From assembly GCA_023301465.1 (NCBI GenBank), contig JALZUQ010000046.1:1-64000 (forward strand): a DNA stretch of 64,000 nucleotides, given 5' to 3'. The DNA comes from Oligoflexales bacterium. Lineage in GTDB: Bacteria; Bdellovibrionota_B; Oligoflexia; Oligoflexales; JALZUQ01. The notes under the pieces are model-generated. The model made no database searches. It saw only the letters and a program-made list of their open reading frames with translations, and was not told the DNA's origin. The number at the start of each line of letters is the position of its first letter. Position 1 is the stretch's first letter. Of the stretch, positions 16,992 through 25,820 are shown piece by piece. The translations under genes and the position numbers were made by a program.

Positions 16992-18527
16992 GTGCAAGAA
17001 TCTGAGATCATGAACCGTGTTGTTTCTTTGTGCAAAAGACGAGGCTTCGTCTTTCAAAGCAGTGAAATCTATGGAGGTTTAAAGTCTTGTTATGATTATG
17101 GCCCTTTGGGCGTTGAGCTAAAAAAGAACATTTCAGACCTTTGGTGGTCAAATATGGTGCGAAACAGAGATAATGTAGTTGGTTTAGATGCTTCCATTAT
17201 CATGCATCCAAAAGTATGGGAGACATCTGGGCATCTAGCTGGCTTCAGTGACCCATTAGTAGACTGCCACGATTGTAAAACACGGTTTCGTGCAGACAAA
17301 GCACCCATCAAAGAGGCTGGTTCTGCAATAACCTATCAAATTCAGCCTCCTGGACAAAAAAAACAAAAAATTGAATCAGTGGTTGGTGATTGCGGTTACG
17401 TTTGCCCCCAATGTGGTTCACCAAATCTTTCTGATGAACGCCAGTTTAATCTTATGTTTCAAACAGGTTTAGGCCCAGTGGACCCTTTGGAAAAAATTCC
17501 TGAACTCGTTGCAAAAGAAAACTTGCAAGGTAAAGACCTTCTCAAAGCAATTCGTGAAGCTATTGCAACATCGGCAGTTTATTTAAGGCCAGAAACAGCT
17601 CAAGGTATTTTTGTGCAGTTTTTAAATGTTAGCCAGTCCATGTCTATGAAAGTTCCATTTGGTATCGCCCAAACAGGAAAATCATTTCGAAACGAAATAG
17701 TGACAGAACATTTTATTTTTCGTTCTTGTGAGTTTGAACAAATGGAAATGGAGTTTTTCTGTGAACCGGGCACTCAAGTCAAGTGGATGGGTTACTGGAA
17801 GGAAGAACGAATTAATTGGTATAAACAGTTCGCAAATCACCCTGAAAACTTTAGGTTAAGACAACACGATAAAGATGAATTAGCTCACTATTCTGATGAT
17901 TGCTACGATGTAGAATATCAATACCCTTGGGGGTGGGATGAACTAGAAGGTGTCGCATCTAGAACCGACTATGACCTCAAAAAACACGCGGCAGCAACAG
18001 GTACAAAGCTCAGTTATTTTGATCAACAAAAGCAAGATCCAGAAACTGGTAAGAACGGTTGGCGGTATGTGCCGTATGTGATCGAACCTGCGGCAGGCCT
18101 AACAAGAAGCGTTTTATGCTTTTTGTGCGATGCCTATAGCGTTGAAAAAGGTGTCGATGCAAAAGGTGTAGAGAAAGAACGTGTGATCCTAAAACTTCAT
18201 CCAAAGCTTGCACCGTATAAAGTTGCGGTCCTCCCACTACTAAAAAAGGACGGCCATCCAGAATTGGCTGCAAAAGTTGCGAAGGCACTTGGTGATGTTG
18301 GTTTAATTCATAAAGTGGATGACGCTGGGTCAATTGGTAAACGCTATAGCAAGCATGATGAGATAGGCACTCCTTTCGCCGTGACTATTGATGGTGATAC
18401 CGTTTCAGATCAAACCGTTACGGTAAGACACCGAGATACTGCTAATCAAGAAAAGGTGCATCTTGATAAATTACAAGAATATTTGGTTCAACAATTAAGT
18501 GATTTTTCACCTAGTCGTTTAACTTAG
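16992..18527 (+). CDS. glyS: glycyl-tRNA synthetase, homodimeric class II type
   Basis: Charges tRNA-Gly with glycine in the cytoplasm. The 511-residue product is the single-chain (alpha2) form, not the GlyQ/GlyS two-subunit form. Recognisable parts: 'VSLCKRRGFVFQSSEIYGG' and 'YDYGPLG' at the N-terminus, class II motif 2 ('FRNEI', 'FRSCEFEQMEMEFF'), two Cys pairs typical of a zinc-binding insertion ('CHDCKTRF', 'CPQCG'), motif 3 ('PAAGLTRSVLCFL') and the anticodon-binding domain ('LAPYKVAVLPL'). The start is GTG with GGTGG 4 nt upstream. It leads an operon with the PPi-phosphofructokinase gene. Confidence 0.95.
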   Translation: MQESEIMNRVVSLCKRRGFVFQSSEIYGGLKSCYDYGPLGVELKKNISDLWWSNMVRNRDNVVGLDASIIMHPKVWETSGHLAGFSDPLVDCHDCKTRFRADKAPIKEAGSAITYQIQPPGQKKQKIESVVGDCGYVCPQCGSPNLSDERQFNLMFQTGLGPVDPLEKIPELVAKENLQGKDLLKAIREAIATSAVYLRPETAQGIFVQFLNVSQSMSMKVPFGIAQTGKSFRNEIVTEHFIFRSCEFEQMEMEFFCEPGTQVKWMGYWKEERINWYKQFANHPENFRLRQHDKDELAHYSDDCYDVEYQYPWGWDELEGVASRTDYDLKKHAAATGTKLSYFDQQKQDPETGKNGWRYVPYVIEPAAGLTRSVLCFLCDAYSVEKGVDAKGVEKERVILKLHPKLAPYKVAVLPLLKKDGHPELAAKVAKALGDVGLIHKVDDAGSIGKRYSKHDEIGTPFAVTIDGDTVSDQTVTVRHRDTANQEKVHLDKLQEYLVQQLSDFSPSRLT

Positions 18528-18535
18528 GAGTCATT

Positions 18536-20164
18536 GTGGATTCATTCTCTCTTGCAAGAAAAAAATTTGAAGTTCGTTTCCCTGATACTTTGAAAGTTCC
18601 AACACGATTATCAAAAGGAGATACCCCTGAGATAGTTTCTGCAAAAAACTTTCGTAAAGACATAAAAACTTTGTTTCCTATCACTAGTGGTCAATCATTA
18701 TCTCGCCTTGGAGAGTGTGAAAAATCACCTTCTGAGAAATTTAGAGTAGGGGTTGTGTTTTCTGGTGGTCCTGCTTCTGGCGGGCATAATGTTATCGCCG
18801 GTCTTTATGAGGGTTTAGTCGCTCTTGATTGTCTAGGTGAAATGGTTGGGTTTCTCAATGGTCCCGGTGGTATTATTCACAATAGAACCACTGTCTTAAG
18901 TGCGACGCATGTAGCAGACTATAAAAACACTGGTGGATTTGACTTATTGGGGTCGGGTCGCGACAAAATCGAGTCAGATGAACATCTTAAAATGGCTGCT
19001 AACACAGTATCGAAGCTAGAATTAGATGCTTTAGTAGTGATTGGAGGCGATGATTCCAATACGAATGCTGCGGTTCTAGCTGAGTACTTTGCTTCAAAAG
19101 ACTTAAAAAATAGAGTGTTAGGTGTTCCTAAAACCATTGATGGTGACTTACAAAACGAATATGTAGAAATGACTTTTGGTTTTCATACTGCCACTCAGGT
19201 TTATGCTGGTCAGGTAAGTCATATCGCAAGAGATATTCTGAGTTCAAGAAAGTATTATCACTTTGTAAGGTTAATGGGGCGAGCGGCAAGTCATATTGCA
19301 CAAGAAGTCGCATTAAATATCAAGCCAAATAAAGTGCTGATTTCAGAAGAAATATACGAAAATAAATCTACTTTATCTCAAGTGGTAAGTGATCTTGTGG
19401 ATCTAGTAGAAAAAAGATCAAAATCAGGCAAAGAATATGGGTTAGTTTTAATTCCAGAAGGCATCGTAGAATTTATGCCTGATGTTCAACTATTAATAGC
19501 AGAGTTAAGTGATGCGATGAGCAAATACTCTGAAGAGTTCGAAGCTGCCTCCGAAATAACTAAAAAAATCTCTTTGGTGTCTACTTGGCTTCAAGCTCAA
19601 TCTAAGGAACTTTTTTTAGATTTACCAAAGTCGGTACAAGAGCAATTGATTGCAGATAGAGATCCACATGGAAACGTGCAGGTCTCAAAAATTGAAACAG
19701 AGAAGCTATTAGGGTGGATGGTTGAAACAGAGCTTAAAGAACGGAAATCCGCTTCAAAGTTTAACTTTCAACCTCATTTTTTTGGTTATGAAGGAAGATG
19801 TGCTCCACCCACAAATTTTGATGCAAATTACGGTTACTCGTTAGGTAGAACTGCTGCACACCTTCTGGTTCAAGGGTGTAACGGAGTGATGGCTGTGGTT
19901 GCGTCTTTGCAGAACCCACCAGAAAAGTGGCAACCTCTTGGTGTTCCACTTACTTCTATGATGGCATTAGAGAAGCGTCATGGTAAAATGAAACCAGTGA
20001 TTAAAAAAGCTTTAGTTGAGACGAATCGCAAAGCTTTTCAAGAACTTAAAAGGCAAGAAGCAGTATGGGCGGTTGAGGATCACTATACGGTATTTGCGGG
20101 CCCTCATTATTTTGGGCCAAGTGAATTAGTGGATCTCATACCTAAGATTTTGGAGTTAAGGTAA
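18536..20164 (+). CDS. pfp: pyrophosphate-dependent 6-phosphofructokinase, long type
   Basis: Phosphorylates fructose 6-phosphate with pyrophosphate instead of ATP, a reversible step of glycolysis and gluconeogenesis. The 542-residue length fits the long PPi-PFK clade. Phosphate donor specificity is visible: GGDDSNTNAA with D173 in place of the ATP-enzyme glycine, and PKTIDGD with K199 and D202. 'GGPASGGHN' near residue 80 and 'RLMGR' (substrate binding) are also intact. GTG start, 8 bp after the glyS stop, with TTAGGAG overlapping that stop. Its TAA overlaps the ATG of the next gene, so the three are co-translated. Confidence 0.95.
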   Translation: MDSFSLARKKFEVRFPDTLKVPTRLSKGDTPEIVSAKNFRKDIKTLFPITSGQSLSRLGECEKSPSEKFRVGVVFSGGPASGGHNVIAGLYEGLVALDCLGEMVGFLNGPGGIIHNRTTVLSATHVADYKNTGGFDLLGSGRDKIESDEHLKMAANTVSKLELDALVVIGGDDSNTNAAVLAEYFASKDLKNRVLGVPKTIDGDLQNEYVEMTFGFHTATQVYAGQVSHIARDILSSRKYYHFVRLMGRAASHIAQEVALNIKPNKVLISEEIYENKSTLSQVVSDLVDLVEKRSKSGKEYGLVLIPEGIVEFMPDVQLLIAELSDAMSKYSEEFEAASEITKKISLVSTWLQAQSKELFLDLPKSVQEQLIADRDPHGNVQVSKIETEKLLGWMVETELKERKSASKFNFQPHFFGYEGRCAPPTNFDANYGYSLGRTAAHLLVQGCNGVMAVVASLQNPPEKWQPLGVPLTSMMALEKRHGKMKPVIKKALVETNRKAFQELKRQEAVWAVEDHYTVFAGPHYFGPSELVDLIPKILELR

Positions 20165-20628
20165 TGTCAGAAGCGGCAACAAAATCAACCACAACAACAA
20201 GTGGTGGTAAAAAACGTAGAAGAAAAAGATCTTCCGGAGGTAGGAAGTCCAGCAAAAGAAAATCAGGTCGCACTGGGTCGGGGAAATCAAAAATCCCCAC
20301 CAATCAGCAAAAGGGCGTCAAAAAGAAAAAACCAGAAAAAATCGGTGAGTATCCTAAGATGAGAAACCCGAATGGTTTTGAGCCGAATAGAGAAGTAGAT
20401 CTTCAAAAAAAAATCGGCGTTGTGTTTTTTGCTACGATTGCAGAAGCGATGTCTAAAGTAAGTGATATAAAATCAACAAGTCAGAGTTATGAACAGTTGA
20501 ATATTGTCATTAAACAAGAAGGAAATCGAGAAATACCAGAGCTTGAAGAGGTCGGAAAAGTATTCTTGGGTGAGGCGTGGCACACCATTCACACACGAAG
20601 AAAAGACGATGGGTTTTATAAGTCTTGA
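20164..20628 (+). CDS. small protein with histone-like basic tail
   Basis: Protein of 154 residues translationally coupled to the phosphofructokinase (TAATG overlap). Residues 1-60 are a disordered, highly basic Lys/Arg/Ser/Gly tail ('KKRRRKRSSGG', 'KSSKRKSGRTGSGKSK'), suited to binding nucleic acid. Residues about 70-154 form a small folded domain ('KKIGVVFFATIAEAMSKV', 'YEQLNIVIKQEGN', 'VGKVFLGEAWHTIHTRRK'). The domain family is not recognised. Its place behind glyS and pfp does not reveal its job. It could be a nucleoid- or ribosome-associated protein. Confidence 0.75.
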   Translation: MSEAATKSTTTTSGGKKRRRKRSSGGRKSSKRKSGRTGSGKSKIPTNQQKGVKKKKPEKIGEYPKMRNPNGFEPNREVDLQKKIGVVFFATIAEAMSKVSDIKSTSQSYEQLNIVIKQEGNREIPELEEVGKVFLGEAWHTIHTRRKDDGFYKS

Positions 20629-20750
20629 TGGGAATTTATGGATTGAAAAATCTACTTGGTGTGATTTATGCTCTTACATCAACTAGCCCTGATTGCTTTG
20701 GGAAGATAGATCTAAAGACTAGAGAATTTCTAGATTATATGAATCATTAA
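20628..20750 (+). CDS. 40-residue micro-ORF coupled by TGATG
   Basis: An ATG at 20628 overlaps the stop of the preceding gene (TGATG) and opens a frame of 40 codons, reading MGIYGLKNLLGVIYALTSTS at the start and ending DYMNH. The N-terminal half is moderately hydrophobic, the C-terminal half charged. The coupling mirrors the TAATG junction one gene upstream, which is the main argument for it being real. No family is recognised. Confidence 0.4.
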   Translation: MGIYGLKNLLGVIYALTSTSPDCFGKIDLKTREFLDYMNH

Positions 20751-20780
20751 ATTGTAAAAACAATCATAAAAAGGTCCTCA

Positions 20781-22589
20781 TTGACTCCACTCATACATTG
20801 TAAAGATTTAGAGTTATCTTATTCTGGGAAAGTACTTTTTGACGGTTTTGATTTTAGCTTGTCTGAAGGTGATAAAGTCGGACTGATTGGAAGTAATGGA
20901 AACGGTAAATCTACTTTACTGAAGATTTTGTCTGGAGAAGTAGAAGCTGATGAAGGTGAGGTTTCAAAACGAAAGCACCTTAAATGTCACTTAGTAAGAC
21001 AACATGCCGATTTTGATGAGACTCAAACTATTATTGATTGTGCCCTAAGAGATTTTGGAGGGTTAGAAGGTGCTGATGTCAGTGTTTCAGTTTTAGCTCA
21101 GTCTTTATTAAGCCGGGCAGGGTTTGATAATGCTTATGATACCGTCAACCACCTTTCAGGAGGTTGGAAAAAACGACTTCAAATAGTTTGCGGATTGCTA
21201 GCTGAGCCAGAATTACTTTTGTTAGATGAGCCCACAAACCATATGGACCTAAAAGCCGTTTTATGGCTTGAAGGTTTATTGAAGCAAGCACGTTTTGCTT
21301 GGGTGGTGGTGAGTCACGATCGAGAATTTTTAAATCAAGTTTGTGGTGAAGTCATAGAAATTGACAAAGTATACCAAAGCGGAATGATTAGGCATCAAGG
21401 TAATTATGACAGTTTTTTAGACCAAAAAGAGACATATTTAGATAACCTTCAGTCTTATAGTGAGTCCCTCTCTAATAAGGTGCGAAGAGAAGACGAATGG
21501 TTATCAAGAGGTCCAAAGGCGAGATCTACAAAAGCCAAAGGAAGAATAGACAGAGCACATGAACTCAAAAAAGAGTTGGCACAAGTAAAAGATCGTCAAA
21601 AAACAAAAAGCTCTAAGATAGATTTTGATGGAACCAAACGTAAATCTAAAAAGTTTGTTGAGCTAGAAAATGTTGGTTTTGGATATGATAGCGATGAACT
21701 TTGGAGTGATTTATCACTGGTGATTCACCCGGGGTCTAGACTCGCTATTTTAGGCGGTAATGGTAGTGGTAAAACATCATTGATGAAGTTGTTAGCAAAA
21801 GCACATCAACAAACGAGCGGAAAAGTTAAATTCGCCGACGAACTAAAAATTCTCTATTTTGATCAGCAAAGAGAAGCTTTACCGACTGGTGTCACCTTAA
21901 AAAGAGCCTTAGCGGAAGCAGGTGGGGATAGTGTTGTTTTTCAAGATCGTATCATTCATGTGACTTCTTGGGCTAAAAGGTTTGGGTTTGAAGTAAAACA
22001 ACTTGAAATGAAGATTGATGACCTTTCAGGTGGCGAAAAAGCTAGGGTTTACATTGCTAGATTAATGCTACAAGAAGCGGATTTACTTCTTTTAGATGAG
22101 CCAACAAATGATTTGGATATACAAACAAGAGAAGTACTAGAAGAAAGCCTTCGCACATTTAAGGGGGCGGTTGTTTTAATTAGCCATGATCGTTATATGC
22201 TTAAAAATGTTTGTAAGCAGTTTTTAGGTGTGTCGCGTGAAAGCATGCACATCTACGCCAGCTTTCTTCAGTGGTTTAAAACCATGAACTCGTCTCCTAA
22301 GAAAAACAGTGCAAAAAAAAACGCAAAAATAGCTACATCAGAAGATGATCCATCAGCAAAGAAAAAAAAGAAGCTTTCATATATGGATCAAAGAGAGTTT
22401 GATCAAATGGAAGAGAAAATACTAGAAGCTGAATCAGAACTTGAGGACGCTCAATCTCAACTAGAACTCCCAGAAGTTGTGTCAAACTCTAGAAAACTAG
22501 CAGAAATTTCAAAAAAAACAGATGAAGCAAGAACAAAAGTAGAAAAACTTTACGCTCGTTGGACGGAATTAGAAAACAGACAAAAGTAA
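20781..22589 (+). CDS. uup: ABC-F ATPase, Uup-like
   Basis: Soluble tandem ATPase of the ABC-F group, 602 residues, with no membrane domain. The first nucleotide-binding domain has GSNGNGKST, LSGGWKKR and LLLDEPTNHMD. The second has GGNGSGKTS, LSGGEKAR and LLLDEPTNDLD. A linker helix pair lies between them. A C-terminal basic linker and coiled coil (about 540-602, 'DQMEEKILEAESELEDAQSQLE') is typical of Uup and rare in EttA. ABC-F proteins act on ribosomes; Uup has also been tied to branched DNA. TTG start with AAAAAGG upstream. Strong terminator follows. Confidence 0.9.
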   Translation: MTPLIHCKDLELSYSGKVLFDGFDFSLSEGDKVGLIGSNGNGKSTLLKILSGEVEADEGEVSKRKHLKCHLVRQHADFDETQTIIDCALRDFGGLEGADVSVSVLAQSLLSRAGFDNAYDTVNHLSGGWKKRLQIVCGLLAEPELLLLDEPTNHMDLKAVLWLEGLLKQARFAWVVVSHDREFLNQVCGEVIEIDKVYQSGMIRHQGNYDSFLDQKETYLDNLQSYSESLSNKVRREDEWLSRGPKARSTKAKGRIDRAHELKKELAQVKDRQKTKSSKIDFDGTKRKSKKFVELENVGFGYDSDELWSDLSLVIHPGSRLAILGGNGSGKTSLMKLLAKAHQQTSGKVKFADELKILYFDQQREALPTGVTLKRALAEAGGDSVVFQDRIIHVTSWAKRFGFEVKQLEMKIDDLSGGEKARVYIARLMLQEADLLLLDEPTNDLDIQTREVLEESLRTFKGAVVLISHDRYMLKNVCKQFLGVSRESMHIYASFLQWFKTMNSSPKKNSAKKNAKIATSEDDPSAKKKKKLSYMDQREFDQMEEKILEAESELEDAQSQLELPEVVSNSRKLAEISKKTDEARTKVEKLYARWTELENRQK

Positions 22590-22617
22590 AAAGCGTGATC
22601 AAGGACCACGCTTTTTT
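22588..22617 (+). terminator. intrinsic terminator after the ABC-F gene
   Basis: AAAAAGCGTG (22588-22597), a 9-nt loop and CACGCTTTTT (22607-22616) form a perfect stem ending in a T-run on the plus strand. The A-run on the left also lets it serve the convergent zinc-protein gene. Confidence 0.9.
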
Positions 22618-22644
22618 AGAATTAATTTGTTTGTTCTTATAAAA

Positions 22645-22884
22645 TTATATGATTTCACGCCCAGCAATGTAGCCAGTAGAACGGTTCAAACACCCGCAAT
22701 TTCTATTGCCAGCAGACTCAAAAAGTTGAGTGCAAGAAGCACATCGTCTAACTTTTATCTTGATCGCTGTTAGCCCAGCTAAACGTCTTGCATGGTTCTT
22801 TAATTCAATATCTTTGATCACTGAAGCTGGAAGTCTTTTTGTCTTATTTTTAGTGAATTCAGATGGTTGTTGAGTGTCAGTCAT
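22645..22884 (-). CDS. small zinc-finger-like protein
   Basis: Protein of 79 residues with no signal peptide. The N-terminal 45 residues are basic and probably helical ('LPASVIKDIELKNHARRLAGL'). Four cysteines follow as C48xxC51 and C63xC65, likely one zinc site ('RRCASCTQLFESAGNRNCGC'). GGAG lies 6 nt before the ATG, supporting a real gene. The family is not recognised; a nucleic-acid or protein adaptor role is possible. Confidence 0.7.
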   Translation of the reverse strand: MTDTQQPSEFTKNKTKRLPASVIKDIELKNHARRLAGLTAIKIKVRRCASCTQLFESAGNRNCGCLNRSTGYIAGREII

Positions 22885-23193
22885 GTTTTCTCCGTGCCTA
22901 AATATTGCTTGTTCTAGCTAGGTATTGCCTAGGATGGCAGACAATAACATAACTGTAGTGATGTTGAAACTATATAGATAATAATCTATTTTAATGATTT
23001 TAACAAGTTTTTAATAGAATAACTTATAGAAACATATATTCTTGTAGTCATTGCAGTTAGTTGCGTTGGTTTAATCAAGGTGAAAGTGTCAGTTTCTATC
23101 ATACATATTATCTTGCCGGTAGTTCAACTGCCTCAACCATTATAAAGTATGGGCCGATCACATTTATAAGAATGACTAATCTGTGAGTAAGCA
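22885..23193. other. 309-bp divergent intergenic region
   Basis: AT-rich spacer between the zinc-finger-like gene and the GspC-like gene. It holds a small palindrome, CTAGG-TATTG-CCTAG, near 22918-22932, about 35 bp upstream of the left gene, where an operator would be expected. No coding frame or RNA structure stands out otherwise. Confidence 0.4.
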
Positions 23194-23817
23194 ATGTTAC
23201 TAAAAAGGTTCTTATATATATTTGTGGTTATATTTCTCATAACGCCTAGCAGCCTATATTCTGTCGTGCAGCACCAAATTGAGAAAAGATTTCATGTTGT
23301 TGGTGTCGTTGGCGGAGCAACGGATAATCATTCTGTTGTGTTGCTTAGAGATGAGATAAAGAATAAGAGTTTCACGTTAAAAGTTGGTCAAAAGTTACCA
23401 AGTTTCAAAGGTGCAAGCATTGCTGCGATTTCTTCTAAAAAAATCACCATCACACACGATAAAAAAGAAATCATACTAAACGTTGGGAATAGTGGGAGGT
23501 CTACTTTGAATGAAGTGATTGGTTCAAAGGTTGATCATTCGAAACCATCGGCAAGGCTAAAGGAACGTGATACAAAAAAGTTACTAGATAGTGCTTGGGA
23601 AGACTTATATGAAGGCGTTGACTGGCAATATGAGGATTTGGATACGAGTGGCAAAGAACAGGTTCGTGACGTTGTTATCGAACTCGTCAATGACACAGAG
23701 TTAAACCCTGCCCTTAGTGCAGAGATAAAAGATAAAATAAAAGAAACAAAAGGTATGTCAGACGAAGAGTTAGAAGAGTACCTTGAGGTCATTGATGAAC
23801 AAACTAGTGGTTGGTAG
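23194..23817 (+). CDS. exported protein with GspC-like homology region
   Basis: Exported or membrane-anchored protein of 207 residues. An N-terminal hydrophobic segment (about 5-22) is followed by a domain at about 30-100 resembling the periplasmic HR domain of type II secretion GspC/PilP ('HVVGVVGGATDNHSVVLLRD', 'FTLKVGQKLPSFKGASIAAI', 'KITITHDKKEIILNV'). The C-terminal 100 residues are acidic and helical. Other type II secretion genes are absent from the window, so a role in secretion is only a possibility. An intrinsic terminator follows directly. Confidence 0.65.
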   Translation: MLLKRFLYIFVVIFLITPSSLYSVVQHQIEKRFHVVGVVGGATDNHSVVLLRDEIKNKSFTLKVGQKLPSFKGASIAAISSKKITITHDKKEIILNVGNSGRSTLNEVIGSKVDHSKPSARLKERDTKKLLDSAWEDLYEGVDWQYEDLDTSGKEQVRDVVIELVNDTELNPALSAEIKDKIKETKGMSDEELEEYLEVIDEQTSGW

Positions 23818-23836
23818 TCAATTAAGAATCCCTATA

Positions 23837-23870
23837 AAAAAGCACGTTGAAATCATTCAACGTGCTTTTT
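23837..23870. terminator. bidirectional intrinsic terminator
   Basis: Perfect 15-bp stem (AAAAAGCACGTTGAA, loop ATCA, and its complement) with A- and T-runs at the two ends. It sits between convergent genes and should stop transcription from both sides. Confidence 0.92.
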
Positions 23871-23886
23871 AAATTTATAAAAGAAG

Positions 23887-24099
23887 TTATGCTTTCGCTT
23901 TTTCTTCAGTAGCTGCTTCTTCCGCAGGAGCTTCTTCTGCAGGTGTTTCTACTTTTTTAGGGGTTGGTAGTTTGATCTTTCCAGCTTCTGCAAGAAATTT
24001 CAATTTTTCTTCACCATTAAGAAGGCCACCGCCTCTTTTTTTAACGGCCCATTTGCCATTTCTTTTTTGGGTTAACTGAAGGTCTGCTGCTTTTTTCAT
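23887..24099 (-). CDS. small basic protein with Ala/Glu tail
   Basis: Protein of 70 residues. The first 45 form a small basic motif ('LTQKRNGKWAVKKRGGGLLNGEEKLKFLAEAGKIK'-like order of Arg-Asn-Gly-Lys, Gly-rich turn and helix). The last 20 are a low-complexity Pro/Ala/Glu tail with AEEA repeats. AAGGATAG lies 8 nt before the ATG. No known function is recognised. Confidence 0.7.
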   Translation of the reverse strand: MKKAADLQLTQKRNGKWAVKKRGGGLLNGEEKLKFLAEAGKIKLPTPKKVETPAEEAPAEEAATEEKAKA

Positions 24100-24229
24100 T
24101 TTTCTATCCTTACAACTAAATGCTTGTATTCATTGAAATAACTCTTTTTAATGTTTTATACAACAAATTTATGCCCTTTTGGTCAGCAATAATCATCCGA
24201 TCAGAAGAGTTGAGGGAGAATACACCAAT

Positions 24230-24661
24230 ATGCTTGTAATTTCAGATAAATTAGAGATCCCATTAAGAGAGCTTCAGTTCACTTTTGCGAGGAGTTCAGG
24301 ACCGGGTGGTCAAAACACAAACAAAGTGAGCACAAAAGCACAACTGAAATGGAACGTATTAGGCTCTTCTTCCATCACAGATGATCAACGCCAATTGATC
24401 ATGATTAAACACAAAAACAAAATATCGAAGGCGGGGGTTTTAACCATTCAAAGTGAGCGTTTTAGAGATCAGGGAAGAAACGTTGCTGACTGTTTAGAAA
24501 AGCTAACTAAAGCTATACGTGCTGCACTTCATAAACCAAAAAAGCGAGTTCCTACAAAGCCTACTAAAGGTTCTGTAGAAAGACGTATTAAAGATAAAAA
24601 GGCAAAGTCTCAAAAAAAGAATAATCGAGGGAAGGTAAAGCATGGTGTCACGTTTCACTAA
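24230..24661 (+). CDS. arfB: ribosome-rescue peptidyl-tRNA hydrolase ArfB
   Basis: Rescues ribosomes stalled on messages without a stop codon by hydrolysing peptidyl-tRNA. The 143-residue product has the GGQ catalytic motif in GPGGQNTNKVST (GGQ at 26-28), a compact RF-1-like domain and a basic C-terminal tail that would enter the empty mRNA channel ('KPKKRVPTKPTKGSVERRIKDKK'). The start at 24230 gives MLVISDKLEIP, matching the ArfB N-terminus, and has GAGGGAG upstream; frames open further back to 24179. The end overlaps mscS by 20 bp. Confidence 0.92.
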   Translation: MLVISDKLEIPLRELQFTFARSSGPGGQNTNKVSTKAQLKWNVLGSSSITDDQRQLIMIKHKNKISKAGVLTIQSERFRDQGRNVADCLEKLTKAIRAALHKPKKRVPTKPTKGSVERRIKDKKAKSQKKNNRGKVKHGVTFH

Positions 24662-25670
24662 CATACTAAGTGAATATACATCGAAGTATTACCTTGCTAT
24701 AGGAGCATTGTCTTCTAGTGTCGTGTGTCCTGCTTTATTATTAGCTGCAAAAAAGAAAACAAAAAAAGCAGTTAAAAAAGCATTAGAAGAAAGCACTAGC
24801 TTTCATGATGTCGCTAGTACCGTTTGGAATTTCCCGTTAGTTGTGGTGGACAGTTCTCCTGTAACGATAGGGAAAATCATTGTTGGAATCGCACTCATTG
24901 TTTTTGGTTTTTTCTTCTCAAAGTATTTAAGTAGAAAAATTGCCAGAAACGTCATTCGCAGGTTTATCCATGATAAAGGTGCAGTGGCAACCCTTGAAAC
25001 CTTTAGTTTTTACATCTTTTTATCTATACTAACCGTATTCGCGTTTAATGTTGCAAATGTTCCTTTGTCTGTATTTACTTTCATCGGAGGTGCGTTAGCG
25101 ATTGGTATTGGTTTTGGTTCTCAAAATATTGTTAATAACTTCTTTTCTGGTTTGATTTTAATGATGGAACGACCGTTGAGGGTAGGCGACTTTGTTGAGG
25201 TTGACAATGCACTAGGCATTGTAGAATCTATTGGTATGCGATCAACATTAATTCGTTCTGTAGGAAACAAGCATATCATTGTTCCTAATAGTTCTTTCCT
25301 TGAAAAAGCGGTTGTGAACCTTACTCATGATACAAATAAGATTCGAGTAGCGATCACTATCGGTTTTGCATATGGGTCTCCTGTTCAGTTAATTCAAGAA
25401 ATATTACTACGTGCAGCTGAAGAAGAGCCAAAAGTCATTAAAAACCACAAACCATTTGTTATATTTAGAGATTTTGGAAGTGATGCTCTCACATTTGAAG
25501 TACATTTTTGGATTCGTATTGGGCAATTGATGGATAAAGATGTCATTGAATCTAACCTTAGGTTTCGAGTGAATGAATACGTAAATCAAGCAGGTCTGGT
25601 GATTGCCTTTCCTCAAAGAGATATTCATTTACATCAAAGTCAGCCAATCAGTGTGAAAATGGCCAGTTGA
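24642..25670 (+). CDS. mscS: MscS-family mechanosensitive channel
   Basis: Inner-membrane channel that opens under membrane tension to release solutes, 342 residues. An N-terminal hydrophobic segment and a lysine-rich stretch precede two to three further transmembrane helices. The pore helix region is typical ('FTFIGGALAIGIGFGSQNIVNNFFSGLILMMERP' order). It is followed by the cytoplasmic beta domain ('RVGDFVEVDNALGIVESIGMRSTLIRS', 'IIVPNSSFLE') and the alpha/beta domain. It overlaps arfB by 20 bp in another frame and is likely co-transcribed with it. Confidence 0.92.
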   Translation: MVSRFTNILSEYTSKYYLAIGALSSSVVCPALLLAAKKKTKKAVKKALEESTSFHDVASTVWNFPLVVVDSSPVTIGKIIVGIALIVFGFFFSKYLSRKIARNVIRRFIHDKGAVATLETFSFYIFLSILTVFAFNVANVPLSVFTFIGGALAIGIGFGSQNIVNNFFSGLILMMERPLRVGDFVEVDNALGIVESIGMRSTLIRSVGNKHIIVPNSSFLEKAVVNLTHDTNKIRVAITIGFAYGSPVQLIQEILLRAAEEEPKVIKNHKPFVIFRDFGSDALTFEVHFWIRIGQLMDKDVIESNLRFRVNEYVNQAGLVIAFPQRDIHLHQSQPISVKMAS

Positions 25671-25786
25671 GTGATAAGTAAAATGCTTACTTTGATAATA
25701 TTAAGTGAATATAGAGGCTTACATTAATTAGTATTGCCATTGTTTTTGAATATATCCTTGATGTTGATTAAAAAACAGGCTATCTA

Positions 25787-25813
25787 AACCACCTTAAGAA
25801 ATTTTGGTGGGTT
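25787..25813 (+). promoter_or_regulatory. hairpin that could mask the ribosome site of the giant gene
   Basis: AACCACC (25787-25793) can pair with GGTGGGTT (25806-25813) with one bulged G. GGTGGG (25806-25811) is the ribosome-binding site, 9 nt before the ATG at 25821. Pairing would reduce translation until opened. Confidence 0.4.
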
Positions 25814-25820
25814 AATACAA

